Source of the DNA: Vulgatibacter incomptus_A
Lineage (GTDB): Bacteria; Myxococcota; Myxococcia; Myxococcales; Vulgatibacteraceae
NCBI GenBank assembly: GCA_040391605.1
Contig: JBEBXK010000010.1
Coordinates: 43,443 to 107,442, forward strand
DNA: 64,000 nt
Direction of reading: 5' to 3'
The position numbers and the translations under genes are program-made. Positions 51,131-62,380 of this stretch are shown here, in pieces (position 1 is the stretch's first letter; every line of letters begins with the position of its first letter). The notes under the pieces are model-generated. The model had not been told where the DNA came from, searched no databases, and saw nothing but the letters and a program-made list of their open reading frames with translations.

Positions 51131-52564
51131 CTAACTGCGTCGGGCGCCCATGACGGGGGCGCCGAGGAGATCGGCGCCTTCCCGCTCGTCGGCGGGATCG
51201 AAGCCGGCCTCCGGAGCCTCTGGCTCCGCCGCGGACTCCGGACGCTGCGCCGCCTCGTCGGACTCGAGCGAGAGTTCGACCTTGAGGACCCGCTTCTCGT
51301 CGGCGGCGCGGACGGTGAAGATCAGGCCGCCGTAGCGGACGGTCTCCCCCTGGTGGGGGACCCTGCCCGCCATCGCGGTGATGAAGCCACCCAAGGTGTC
51401 GTAGTCGCCGTCCTCGGGGAACTCGAAGTCGTCGTCGTTGTCTGCGTGATCCTCGCCCCGGGCCAGCGGGAGGGCCTCCTCGAGGAACTCCTCCGCGTCG
51501 CGGATGGAGACGCCGCCCTCGGCGAGGAAGAGACCGTCGGCCAGGACGCGGATGGGCTGCTCCACCTCGTCGTCCTCGTCGCGGATGTCGCCCACGATCT
51601 CCTCGACCACGTCTTCGAGGGTGACGATGCCCGAGGTGCCCCCGAACTCATCGACGACCACGGCGATCTGCAGCCCGCGCCGCTGGAACTCAGCGAGGAG
51701 GTGGCTGATCCGCATGGTCTCAGGGACGAAGAAGGGAGTGGTGAGATAGCTCTGGAGGCGGAAGCGCACCTTGCCGTTGCCCGCCTTGGTGCTGATGTCC
51801 TCCAGGAGGCGCTTGGCGTAGAGGACGCCCACCACGTTGTCCACCGAATCCTCGAAGACGGGGACCCGGGAGTGGCTCGACTCCACCACCACCCGGACCA
51901 CCTCCTCATAGGAGGCGTCCGCCGCCAGGGCCACGACCTTGGGCCTCGGTACCATGATCTCGCGGACCCGGACCTGGGAGAACTCGATCACCGACTCGAG
52001 GAGGTCCCTCTCATCGTCGTCGAGGACGCCGGACTCCGAGCCCTTCTCGATCAGATACTCGAGCTGCTCGGTGCTGCCTTCTGTGGAGGGCATGCCCTGG
52101 CCCCGCACCACGCGGGAGAGCGCCGCCAGCGGGGCGATCAAGGGGCGAAGGATCAGCTCGGCGCCAGCGGCCACCGGCGCCGCCCACCCCAGGCTGCGGA
52201 TGGGATCCCTGCCGGCGAACGCGCGAGCGGTGGTCTGCACCAGCAGGAGCAGCAGGGCCCCTGCCACCAGGATCAGGCCGGCGGAGAGCCAGCCGCCCGC
52301 CAGCCCCATGGCCCAGAGGGCGAGGGCCACGCCGAAGACGATCTTGGCGGTGGAGTCCAAGGCCAGGAGCGCGAGGCGAACGGTGTCGGGATGATCGACG
52401 ACCCGACCAAGACCGGCTGGGGCGTTGTCTTCTCGATCGTCGAGGATCGATTCGGCGCGATGCTCGCCCAAGGCGGCCAGTGTCGCCGACGTCGAAGATG
52501 CGAGGGCGGCGGTGAAGAGCGCGGCGCCCGCGGCGATGAGGTACTCCAGGGTACTTGAATCCAA
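51131..52564 (-). CDS. CNNM/CorC-type CBS-domain membrane protein (hemolysin C family)
   Basis: From TTG 52564 (GGAG upstream) the protein has 477 residues. Its N-terminal DUF21/CNNM membrane domain has about three or four helices (YLIAAGAALFTAALASSTSA, FGVALALWAMGLAGGWLSAG). The cytoplasmic CBS pair follows (REIMVPRPKVVALAADASYE, VDEFGGTSGIVTLEDVVEEI), then a CorC_HlyC domain (TLGGFITAMAGRVPHQGETV, FTVRAADEKRVLKVELS). Members export Mg2+ or Co2+ or act in metal homeostasis. The very acidic DNDDDFEFPEDGDYD in the CorC_HlyC region is notable. It lies 250 bp after ndk. Confidence 0.9.
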   Translation of the reverse strand: MDSSTLEYLIAAGAALFTAALASSTSATLAALGEHRAESILDDREDNAPAGLGRVVDHPDTVRLALLALDSTAKIVFGVALALWAMGLAGGWLSAGLILVAGALLLLLVQTTARAFAGRDPIRSLGWAAPVAAGAELILRPLIAPLAALSRVVRGQGMPSTEGSTEQLEYLIEKGSESGVLDDDERDLLESVIEFSQVRVREIMVPRPKVVALAADASYEEVVRVVVESSHSRVPVFEDSVDNVVGVLYAKRLLEDISTKAGNGKVRFRLQSYLTTPFFVPETMRISHLLAEFQRRGLQIAVVVDEFGGTSGIVTLEDVVEEIVGDIRDEDDEVEQPIRVLADGLFLAEGGVSIRDAEEFLEEALPLARGEDHADNDDDFEFPEDGDYDTLGGFITAMAGRVPHQGETVRYGGLIFTVRAADEKRVLKVELSLESDEAAQRPESAAEPEAPEAGFDPADEREGADLLGAPVMGARRS

Positions 52565-52814
52565 ATACGCAGCTCCGACCGCCGGCGGCTCCCTCCCCAA
52601 ACAACCGTGGGCGAGAGGGAGGATCGGCTCCGGAGGTCGAACACCTCGGCGCCGTGCCGGCCGTCGCAAACCTTCGGGACACATAGGTGCCGCCCATGTG
52701 CCCTGCAGCTCCCGACATCGGGAGCGTTGTCATGGTCGCCCGGCTCGCATAGCCCCCCACCCTTCCTATGGGGCGAGGGGCGACTGAGTTCCGGACGACC
52801 CGATCAACAGCCTA

Positions 52815-53258
52815 CTACTTCTTGTCCTTCCAATCATAGGCCACGATCTCGGTGGCGGGGAAGAAGTAGGCGATCTCCGTCGCGGCGTTCTCCAGGCTGT
52901 CGGAGCCGTGGACGGTGTTGGCGTCGATGCTCTCGGCGAAGTCCTTGCGGATGGTGCCCGGGGCGGCGTCCTTGGGGTTGGTCGCCCCCATGATGTCCCG
53001 ATTGGCGAAGACGGCGTTCTCGCCCTCGAGGACCATGAGGAGCACGGGGCCCGAGGTCATGAACTGGACCAGGTCCTTGAAGAAGGGACGCTCGCGGTGG
53101 ACGGCGTAGAAGCCCCCCGCCTCCGCCTCCGTGAGCTGCTTCATCCGCATCGCCACGGGCTTGAGCCCCCGGGTCTCGAAGCGGTCGACGATCTTGCCGA
53201 TGACGCCCTTCTGCAGTGCGTCGGGCTTGAGGATGGAGAGGGTGCGTTCGATTGCCAT
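52815..53258 (-). CDS. ndk: nucleoside-diphosphate kinase
   Basis: The 147-residue enzyme (MAIERTLSILKPDALQKGVI start) has the active-site His in NTVHGSDSLENAATEI, and GPVLLMVLEGENAV and GATNPKDAAPGTIRKDFAES. It equalises nucleoside triphosphate pools. AGGAG lies 6 bp upstream of ATG 53258. It follows sucD on the same strand, fitting the use of ndk to exchange the triphosphate made by succinyl-CoA synthetase. Confidence 0.97.
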   Translation of the reverse strand: MAIERTLSILKPDALQKGVIGKIVDRFETRGLKPVAMRMKQLTEAEAGGFYAVHRERPFFKDLVQFMTSGPVLLMVLEGENAVFANRDIMGATNPKDAAPGTIRKDFAESIDANTVHGSDSLENAATEIAYFFPATEIVAYDWKDKK

Positions 53259-53278
53259 GATGGACTCCTGACGAGAGA

Positions 53279-53294
53279 CGCCTCGAGAGAGGCG
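53279..53294 (-). promoter_or_regulatory. hairpin upstream of ndk
   Basis: CGCCTC and GAGGCG pair around a four-base loop 21 bp before the ndk ATG. It could be an intercistronic processing or attenuation site between sucD and ndk. Confidence 0.35.
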
Positions 53295-53456
53295 CCTTGG
53301 ACGTAGATGGTGGATCGGCGGAAGGGGGCCAAGGCCCGGGCAGCCTGTCGAGCGGCCTTTTACGGCTTCCCGCCCCATCGACGCAAGGGCGGGATCGTGC
53401 AGGGGCGCGAAGGCGCCCATGGGAGAAGGGGCCCTGGGCGCCTTGCCGATGGGGCA

Positions 53457-54368
53457 CTAGGGGGTCACGCCCCGCTCCGCGAGGAGGGCCTTCAGCGTGG
53501 TTCCGAGCTCGGCGGGGGTCGGGGCGACCTTCACGCCTGCCGCCTCCATCGCCTTGATCTTCTCCTCGGCGGTGCCCTTGCCCCCGGAGATGATCGCGCC
53601 TGCGTGGCCCATACGCTTGCCCGGCGGGGCGGTGCGCCCGGCGATGAAGCCGACCACCGGCTTCTTCACATGGGCCTTGATGTAGGCCGAGGCGTCCTCC
53701 TCGGCGCTGCCGCCGATCTCGCCGATCATGATGATCGCGGAGGTCTCGGGGTCGGCCTCGAAGGCCTGGAGGCAGTCGATGAAGTTGGTGCCGTTCACCG
53801 GATCGCCGCCGATCCCCACCGCAGTGGACTGGCCCCAGCCGAGCTGGGTGACCTGGTGGACCGCCTCGTAGGTCAGCGTGCCGGAGCGCGACACGATCCC
53901 GATGGAGCCCTTGCGGTGGATGTGGCCGGGCATGATGCCGATCTTGCAGCCGCCCTTGGAGCCCTCGCCGGCGCCAGGCGTGATCACGCCAGGGCAGTTG
54001 GGGCCGAGCAGGCGCGCTCCGCTCCCCTCCATGGCGCGCTTGACCCGCACCATGTCGAGGACGGGGATCCCTTCGGTGATGGTGACGATCAGCTTCACGC
54101 CGGCGTCCACCGCTTCGAGGATGGCGTCTGCCGCGAAGGGAGGCGGCACGTAGATCACCGACGCGTCGGCGCCGGTCTCCCGGACCGCGTGGGCGACGGT
54201 ATTGAAGACCGGCACCTTCTTCTCGAAGAGGCTGCCGCCCTTGCCCGGGCTGGTACCGCCCACGAGCTGGGTGCCGTACTCCAGCATCTGGCCGGCGTGG
54301 AAGCTCCCGGCGGAGCCGGTGATCCCCTGAACGAGTACCTTGGTGTCATTGTTTACGAAGATCGCCAT
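53457..54368 (-). CDS. sucD: succinyl-CoA synthetase alpha subunit
   Basis: The 303-residue subunit has the CoA-binding start (KVLVQGITGSAGSFHAGQML), LLGPNCPGVITPG, IGIVSRSGTLTYEAVHQV, and the phosphohistidine motif GKRMGHAGAIISGGKGTAEE. The alpha chain carries the phosphorylated His. It starts 3 bp after the sucC stop and so is co-transcribed. The enzyme converts succinyl-CoA to succinate with ATP or GTP formation, feeding the adjacent succinate dehydrogenase. Confidence 0.97.
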   Translation of the reverse strand: MAIFVNNDTKVLVQGITGSAGSFHAGQMLEYGTQLVGGTSPGKGGSLFEKKVPVFNTVAHAVRETGADASVIYVPPPFAADAILEAVDAGVKLIVTITEGIPVLDMVRVKRAMEGSGARLLGPNCPGVITPGAGEGSKGGCKIGIMPGHIHRKGSIGIVSRSGTLTYEAVHQVTQLGWGQSTAVGIGGDPVNGTNFIDCLQAFEADPETSAIIMIGEIGGSAEEDASAYIKAHVKKPVVGFIAGRTAPPGKRMGHAGAIISGGKGTAEEKIKAMEAAGVKVAPTPAELGTTLKALLAERGVTP

Positions 54369-54371
54369 GGA

Positions 54372-55562
<1,191 letters not shown>

Positions 55563-55688
55563 GATGGCTCCTTCCCGTCCTGGACGGGATCCATTGGTCA
55601 TCAAACGATGCGGTCCGGGAGTCGCTCTCGGCGCCTTCGCCTCTCGCGGCGGGTTACCACAAAGTGCCGCCCGGCGCATGGGGCACGG

Positions 55689-55711
55689 CCGGGAGAGACC
55701 TCTCCTCCCGG
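55689..55711 (-). terminator. stem-loop between sdhB and sucC
   Basis: CCGGGAG (55689-55695) and CTCCCGG (55705-55711) form a perfect 7-bp stem with a 9-nt loop, 29 bp beyond the sdhB stop. It lacks a T-tract and may be a processing or partial-termination site within the TCA cluster. Confidence 0.45.
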
Positions 55712-55740
55712 CACGGCCTTTCATCGGCCCTCGCCGCCGC

Positions 55741-56504
55741 TCAGGCGCGCTTCCCCTTGGCCTTGGCGCGGATGAACTCGCGGTTCATCTCGGCGATCAC
55801 CCGGATGGGGATCTCCTTGGGGCAGACGGCCTCACACTCTCGGTGATTGGTGCAGTTGCCAAAGCCCTGGGCGTCCATCTCCGCGACCATGGCGTTGGCC
55901 CGAGACGATCGCTCCACCCTTCCCTGCGGCAGATGCTTGTACTTGGAGATCTGCGCGCCGACGAAGAGCATCGCCGAGGCGTTGGGGCAGGCCGCTACAC
56001 AGGCCCCGCAGCCGATGCAGGCCGCCGCGTCCATGGAGAGGTCCGCCTCCTCCTTGGAGATGGGGATGGCGTTTCCGTCCGGCGTCCCGCCGGTGCGCAC
56101 GGAGACGAAGCCCCCTGCCGCCACGACCTTGTCCAGAGCGGTGCGATCCACCACCAGGTCGCGGACCACGGGGAACGCGCCGGCGCGGAAGGGCTCGATG
56201 GTGATCTGCTCCCCGTCCTTGAAGGTTCGCATATGGAGCTGGCACGCGGTGACCCCGGCGAGGGGGCCGTGGGCCTGGCCGTCGATGACCAGGGAGCACA
56301 TGCCGCAGATGCCCTCGCGGCAGTCGTGGTCGAAGGCGATGGGCTCCTCGCCCTTGGACTCGAGGCCCTCGTTGACGACGTCGAGCATCTCCAGAAAGGA
56401 CATGTCGGGGCTGACGTCCTCGGCGAGGTAGTCGACCATCTTGCCTGGGGTGTCGTGGTTCTTCTGCCGCCAGACCCGCAGCTTCAGCTTCATGGTTCCG
56501 CTCA

Positions 56505-56505
<1 letters not shown>
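55741..56505 (-). CDS. sdhB: succinate dehydrogenase iron-sulfur subunit
   Basis: The 254-residue subunit carries [2Fe-2S] (DCREGICGMCSLVIDG), [4Fe-4S] (CIGCGACVAACPNAS) and [3Fe-4S] (CTNHRECEAVCPKEIPI) cluster motifs. It passes electrons from SdhA to the membrane haem/quinone site. Its ATG overlaps the sdhA stop by one base (TAATG). Confidence 0.97.
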
Positions 56506-58418
<1,913 letters not shown>

Positions 58419-58437
58419 GGTAATGCCCTCGCGAGGA

Positions 58438-59154
58438 TCAATGATGGAACCCGAGCAGGATCCCGATGGGAATGGCGACGAATGCCGCCGCGATCATCAC
58501 GGCGATGACGCGACCGGCCTGGACGGCGAACGGCGTCCAGCGTCGACCGTTCAGACCCAGGGTCTGGATCGCGCTCCAGATGCCGTGAGAGAGGTGAAGG
58601 GCCAGCAAGGCCATGCCCACCACGTAGATCGCGACGATCCCCCCTCGCTCGAAGCTGGCCACCACCATGTGAAAGACGTCGGGGACACCCTGGCCGGACA
58701 TGCTCTTGAACTCGCTCGGGATCACCCAACCCAAGGTGAAGTGCGCGAGATGGAAGAGGATGAAGGCAAGGAGGAGGAGGCCGGTATAGGCCATCGTCCG
58801 CGTGATCCAGGTGGCCTTGCGGTAGCGGTAGGCCTGGTAAGCCTGGGGCCTGGCCTTCCTGTTCAGATACCAGAGGCGCAGGCCCGCGGAGACGTGCAGC
58901 ACCACGATCACGAAGACGAAGAGCCGCTGCCCCCAGAGGAGCGCGGGTTCGTTCGCGAGGAAGGCCGCGTAGCCGTTGAAGATCTCGGCGCCCTTGAAGA
59001 CCTGGAGGTTGCCGACCAGGTGGAGGATGAGCCAGAGGACGAAGAGGACGCCGGTAACGGCCATCACCCACTTGGCGCCGATCGACGACTCGGCCACGCG
59101 GCCGAGGATCGTCTTGTCGGCGCGAGGGCCGCTGATGGTTGAACCCGAGTGCAT
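58438..59154 (-). CDS. sdhC: succinate dehydrogenase cytochrome b subunit
   Basis: The 238-residue integral membrane protein has five likely helices (WVMAVTGVLFVLWLILHLVG, LFVFVIVVLHVSAGLRLWYL, TGLLLLAFILFHLAHFTLGW, IVAIYVVGMALLALHLSHGI, VIAVMIAAAFVAIPIGILLG). Several of them carry His residues (ILHLVG, VLHVSAG, FHLAHF, LHLSHG) suited to two haem b, as in diheme cytochrome b558 SdhC. It anchors the SdhAB head, accepts electrons into the quinone pool, and is the first gene of sdhCAB. Confidence 0.9.
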   Translation of the reverse strand: MHSGSTISGPRADKTILGRVAESSIGAKWVMAVTGVLFVLWLILHLVGNLQVFKGAEIFNGYAAFLANEPALLWGQRLFVFVIVVLHVSAGLRLWYLNRKARPQAYQAYRYRKATWITRTMAYTGLLLLAFILFHLAHFTLGWVIPSEFKSMSGQGVPDVFHMVVASFERGGIVAIYVVGMALLALHLSHGIWSAIQTLGLNGRRWTPFAVQAGRVIAVMIAAAFVAIPIGILLGFHH

Positions 59155-59375
59155 ACGAAGGTTCCCTGTTGGAAAGTGCGATGGGTGGAACCTAACAGAT
59201 CTCCACCATTCGTCGCGCGCCCGACTTTGATCGGGCAGCCAAGATGCGACGAAAGGGCAAGAGCGAACTCACCCTTCCCACGCGATGGGTCCGGGCGCCG
59301 CGCCCGGGATCTACGCGCGACTCAGCGGGCTGCCAGTCGAAGCCCACGGAGCCGATCGTCCTGCTCGTTGTGCAT

Positions 59376-60314
59376 CTACATCTTACAGGCGTCGACCACG
59401 CTCTGTACCGCCGCGAAGGATCGAGACAGCATCGCCTTCTCCTCCTCCTGCAGCTCGATCTCGTAGATCTTCTCCACCCCGGCTCCGCCGATCCGAGCGG
59501 GGACGCCAAAGAAGTAACCATCGATGCCGTACTCGCCGTGGAGCCTGGCCGCCACCGGGAGGACCCGCTTCCGATCCAGGAGGTAGGACTCCGCCATGGA
59601 GACCGCCGACTCGGCGGGGGCGAAGTAGGCGGAGCCGGTGCCGAAGAGCTGCACCAGCTCGCCGCCTCCCTTGCGCGTTCGCTCGACGATGGCGTCGAGC
59701 TTCTCCTTGGGGAGCAGGCTCTCGAGCGGCACGCCGCCCACCGAGCAGAGGCGGGTGAGGGGGACCATGTCGTCGCCGTGTCCGCCCAACACCACCGCGT
59801 GGACGTCCTCGATGGAGACCTGCAGCGCCTCCGCCACGAAGAAGCGGAAGCGGGAGGAGTCGAGGACGCCGGCCATACCGCAGACCATGTGATCCGCCAG
59901 CCCCGCCACCTTGTGCATGGCATAGACCATGGCGTCCAGCGGGTTGGAGATCACGATGACGAAGGCGTTCGGGGTGTGCTGCTTCACCTTCTGGGCCACG
60001 TCCCCGATGATCGGCATGTTCACGCCGACCAGATCGTCTCGGCTCATCCCCGGCTTGCGGGGGACGCCGGCGGTGACGATCACCACGTCGGCGCCGGCGG
60101 CGTCCGCGAAGTCGCTGGTCCCCGTGAGGTGGGCGTCCAGGCCTCGCACCGCGCAGAGCTGGTTGATGTCAAGCGCCTTGCCCTTGGTGGGACCCTCGAC
60201 CCGCTCGATGTCGTAGAGGACGACGTCACCGAGCCGGCGCTCGGCGCAGAGCAGCCCGATGTTGCCGCCGATGTTGCCCGAGCCGACGACCGCGATCTTG
60301 TTCCTTCGTGCCAT
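59376..60314 (-). CDS. mdh: malate dehydrogenase (LDH-like type)
   Basis: The 312-residue enzyme has the NAD-binding IAVVGSGNIGGNIGLLCAER, DVVLYDIERVEGPTKGKALD, GVPRKPGMSRDDLVGVN (substrate Arg), NPLDAMVYAMHKVAG and the catalytic His in LGGHGDDMVPL. It oxidises malate to oxaloacetate. ATG 60314 has GGAGGT about 10 bp upstream. A promoter (60410-60382) precedes it and a 221-bp gap follows before sdhC. Confidence 0.97.
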   Translation of the reverse strand: MARRNKIAVVGSGNIGGNIGLLCAERRLGDVVLYDIERVEGPTKGKALDINQLCAVRGLDAHLTGTSDFADAAGADVVIVTAGVPRKPGMSRDDLVGVNMPIIGDVAQKVKQHTPNAFVIVISNPLDAMVYAMHKVAGLADHMVCGMAGVLDSSRFRFFVAEALQVSIEDVHAVVLGGHGDDMVPLTRLCSVGGVPLESLLPKEKLDAIVERTRKGGGELVQLFGTGSAYFAPAESAVSMAESYLLDRKRVLPVAARLHGEYGIDGYFFGVPARIGGAGVEKIYEIELQEEEKAMLSRSFAAVQSVVDACKM

Positions 60315-60381
60315 AGTCCGTGACCTCCGCTGATCCGTTACATGGAACGCCGAACGACTTCCATCGTCAGCCTCATTCGAC

Positions 60382-60410
60382 GTTCTAGAGGGCCAAGCCC
60401 CCTGCTGCAA
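60382..60410 (-). promoter_or_regulatory. mdh promoter
   Basis: TTGCAG (60410-60405), a 17-bp spacer and TAGAAC (60387-60382) lie about 68 bp upstream of the mdh ATG. Confidence 0.55.
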
Positions 60411-60466
60411 GCGTCTACAATCCAGCTAATGCGTCGGATTGCGCGAGCTTTCGCGGGTGCGGGAGG

Positions 60467-60497
60467 GGATCGCATCCGCTTGGAGCAGATGCGATCC
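60467..60497. repeat. perfect 10-bp inverted repeat between icd and mdh
   Basis: GGATCGCATC (60467-60476) and GATGCGATCC (60488-60497) are exact inverted copies around an 11-nt loop, 31 bp after the icd stop. With no T-tract it could be a terminator-like stem for icd or an operator above the mdh promoter. Confidence 0.6.
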
Positions 60498-60527
60498 GCG
60501 CGTCCCGCGACGCCCCTGGTGCGCGTC

Positions 60528-61787
60528 TCACATCAACTTGCACATGGCGACGGCGAACTCGGAGGCCTTGAGGAGGGTGGCGCCCTCCATATTCCGATGG
60601 AAGTCGTAGGTGACCGTCTTGTTGGCGATGGCGCCCTCCATGGCCTTGATCACCTTGTCGGCCGCCTCGTCCCACCCCATGTGGCGCAGCATCATCTCGC
60701 CGGAGAGGATCAGGGAGCCCGGGTTGACCTTGTCCTGCCCCGCGTACTTGGGGGCCGTGCCGTGGGTCGCCTCGAAGATCGACGCCTCGCCGCCCACGTT
60801 GCCGCCGGGGGCGATGCCGAGGCCTCCCACCTGAGCGGCCGCGGCGTCGGAGAGGTAGTCGCCGTTCAGGTTCGGTGTGGCCAGCACCTGGTACTCGTCG
60901 GGGCGGAGGAGGATCTGCTGGAACATATTGTCCGCGATCCGATCGTTGAGGAGGATCTTGCCGGCGGGGAGCTTGCCGTCGTGCTTCTCCCAAAGGTCCG
61001 CCTCGGAGATCACCACGTCGGCGAACTTCTCCTTGGCCACCTCGTAGCCCCAGTCGCGGAAGGCACCCTCGGTGAACTTCATGATGTTGCCCTTATGGAC
61101 CAGGGTCACCATGGTGCGGCCGTACTTGATGGCGTAGCGGATGGCCGCCTCCACGAGGCGCTTGGTCCCGAAGGCGGAGATCGGCTTGATGCCGATGCCG
61201 GATCCCTCCCGGATGGGCTCCTTGGGGCTGAGCTCGGTGTTGATGAAGGTGCGCAGCTTCTCCGCGGCGGGGGTGCCGGACTGGTACTCGATCCCCGAGT
61301 AGACGTCCTCGGTGTTCTCCCGGAAGATCACGACGTCGAGCTTGCCCGGCTCCTTCACCGGCGCCGGGACGCCCTCGAACCAGCGCACGGGGCGGATGCA
61401 GGCGTAGAGATCGAGCTCCTGCCGCAGCGCCACGTTGATCGAGCGGATGCCACCACCCACCGGGGTGGTGAGCGGGCCCTTGATGGAGACGGCGTACTCA
61501 CGGATGGCCGCGAGGGTGTCCTTGGGGAGCCAGGTGTTCGGGCCGTAGACCTCGTTCGCCTTGTCTCCGGCGTAGATCTCGAACCAATGGATCTTGCGCT
61601 TGCCCGCGTAGGCGCTCTCCACCGCTGCGTCGAGGACCATGCGGGTGGCTCGCCAGATGTCGGGACCGGTGCCGTCGCCCTCGATGAAGGGGATGATCGG
61701 ATCGTCGGGGACTGTGAGCTCTCCGCCTGCGCCGACGGTGATCTTGGAGCCGGTCTCCGGCCGCTTCAGCTTCTCGTAGGTTGCCAT
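60528..61787 (-). CDS. icd: NADP-dependent isocitrate dehydrogenase
   Basis: The 419-residue enzyme is of the E. coli Icd type: IPFIEGDGTGPDIWRATRMV, GGIRSINVALRQELDLYACI (with the substrate/phosphorylation Ser), PGKLDVVIFRENTEDVYSGI, LVHKGNIMKFTEGAFRDWGY, and the coenzyme region GTAPKYAGQDKVNPGSLILS. It decarboxylates isocitrate to 2-oxoglutarate. NADP preference is inferred from family. The gene faces the zinc-ribbon gene divergently across a 164-bp region holding the GTTTCA-N4-TGAAAC repeat. Confidence 0.96.
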   Translation of the reverse strand: MATYEKLKRPETGSKITVGAGGELTVPDDPIIPFIEGDGTGPDIWRATRMVLDAAVESAYAGKRKIHWFEIYAGDKANEVYGPNTWLPKDTLAAIREYAVSIKGPLTTPVGGGIRSINVALRQELDLYACIRPVRWFEGVPAPVKEPGKLDVVIFRENTEDVYSGIEYQSGTPAAEKLRTFINTELSPKEPIREGSGIGIKPISAFGTKRLVEAAIRYAIKYGRTMVTLVHKGNIMKFTEGAFRDWGYEVAKEKFADVVISEADLWEKHDGKLPAGKILLNDRIADNMFQQILLRPDEYQVLATPNLNGDYLSDAAAAQVGGLGIAPGGNVGGEASIFEATHGTAPKYAGQDKVNPGSLILSGEMMLRHMGWDEAADKVIKAMEGAIANKTVTYDFHRNMEGATLLKASEFAVAMCKLM

Positions 61788-61831
61788 GTCCTGGGCTCTC
61801 CTATTTGCGGTTGGTCCAACACTGGGCGCGG

Positions 61832-61840
61832 CTTATACCA
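61832..61840 (-). promoter_or_regulatory. icd extended -10 promoter
   Basis: TGG followed by TATAAG (61840-61832) is an extended -10 element 44 bp upstream of the icd ATG. No good -35 is found at 17 bp, as is usual for extended -10 promoters. Confidence 0.5.
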
Positions 61841-61864
61841 CATGGGCTCCCACCGGCTGGGGGA

Positions 61865-61880
61865 GTTTCAAAGGTGAAAC
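61865..61880. promoter_or_regulatory. GTTTCA-N4-TGAAAC inverted repeat between icd and the zinc-ribbon gene
   Basis: GTTTCA (61865-61870) and TGAAAC (61875-61880) form a perfect inverted repeat with a 4-bp spacer, 25 bp upstream of the icd -10 and 34 bp upstream of the opposite promoter. It is a plausible regulator-binding site for the divergent pair. Confidence 0.5.
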
Positions 61881-61913
61881 CTCAGGGCGCGGCGGACCAC
61901 CATGCGAGAATCC

Positions 61914-61943
61914 TTGACCGCTCCCCTTCCCCTTGGCTAGCTA
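61914..61943 (+). promoter_or_regulatory. promoter of the zinc-ribbon gene, near-leaderless
   Basis: TTGACC (61914-61919), an 18-bp spacer and TAGCTA (61938-61943) place the start at about 61950, two bases before the ATG at 61952. This suggests a leaderless mRNA, in keeping with the lack of a ribosome-binding site. Confidence 0.5.
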
Positions 61944-61951
61944 CGCGCCTC

Positions 61952-62296
61952 ATGACGATCGACTTCAATTGCCAGCGTTGCGATGCCTCCTTCGAACTCG
62001 AGACCGTCGAGATCCTCGAGGGTGAAGCCATCGCTTGTCCCAACTGCGGCCAGCGGGCGCCACGCAAGGCATCCGAGGAGATCGGGGATGCTTTGGACAA
62101 GCTCCTCGCCAAGGTCGCCGAGCTGCGGCCCAAGTTCCTCCTCGCCCTCGCCGTCGAATCCGACGATCTGCCGCCTCCCTATGACGAGGCGGACGGCGGC
62201 GACGATGACGAGCCGGAGGAGGACGACGAAGACGAGGACATCGACGAGGACGACGACGAGATCCTCGACGACGATGATGAAGACGACGACCACTAG
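61952..62296 (+). CDS. small zinc-ribbon protein with polyacidic tail
   Basis: The 114-residue product begins with a four-Cys zinc ribbon (FNCQRCDASFELE and AIACPNCGQRAPR), continues with a short helix (ASEEIGDALDKLLAKVAELR) and ends in about 40 residues almost entirely Asp/Glu. The ribbon resembles FmdB/MJ0042-type regulatory zinc ribbons. The acidic tail could mimic DNA or bind cations. It lies between icd and pyk and may regulate one of them; function unknown. Confidence 0.8.
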   Translation: MTIDFNCQRCDASFELETVEILEGEAIACPNCGQRAPRKASEEIGDALDKLLAKVAELRPKFLLALAVESDDLPPPYDEADGGDDDEPEEDDEDEDIDEDDDEILDDDDEDDDH

Positions 62297-62380
62297 ACCG
62301 TCGTAATGGAGGCGTCGCCGCCCTGATTGCTCGCGGGCGCGCCGGCGCTCACTCACCCAGCCGCGAGGATCCGTAGACCC

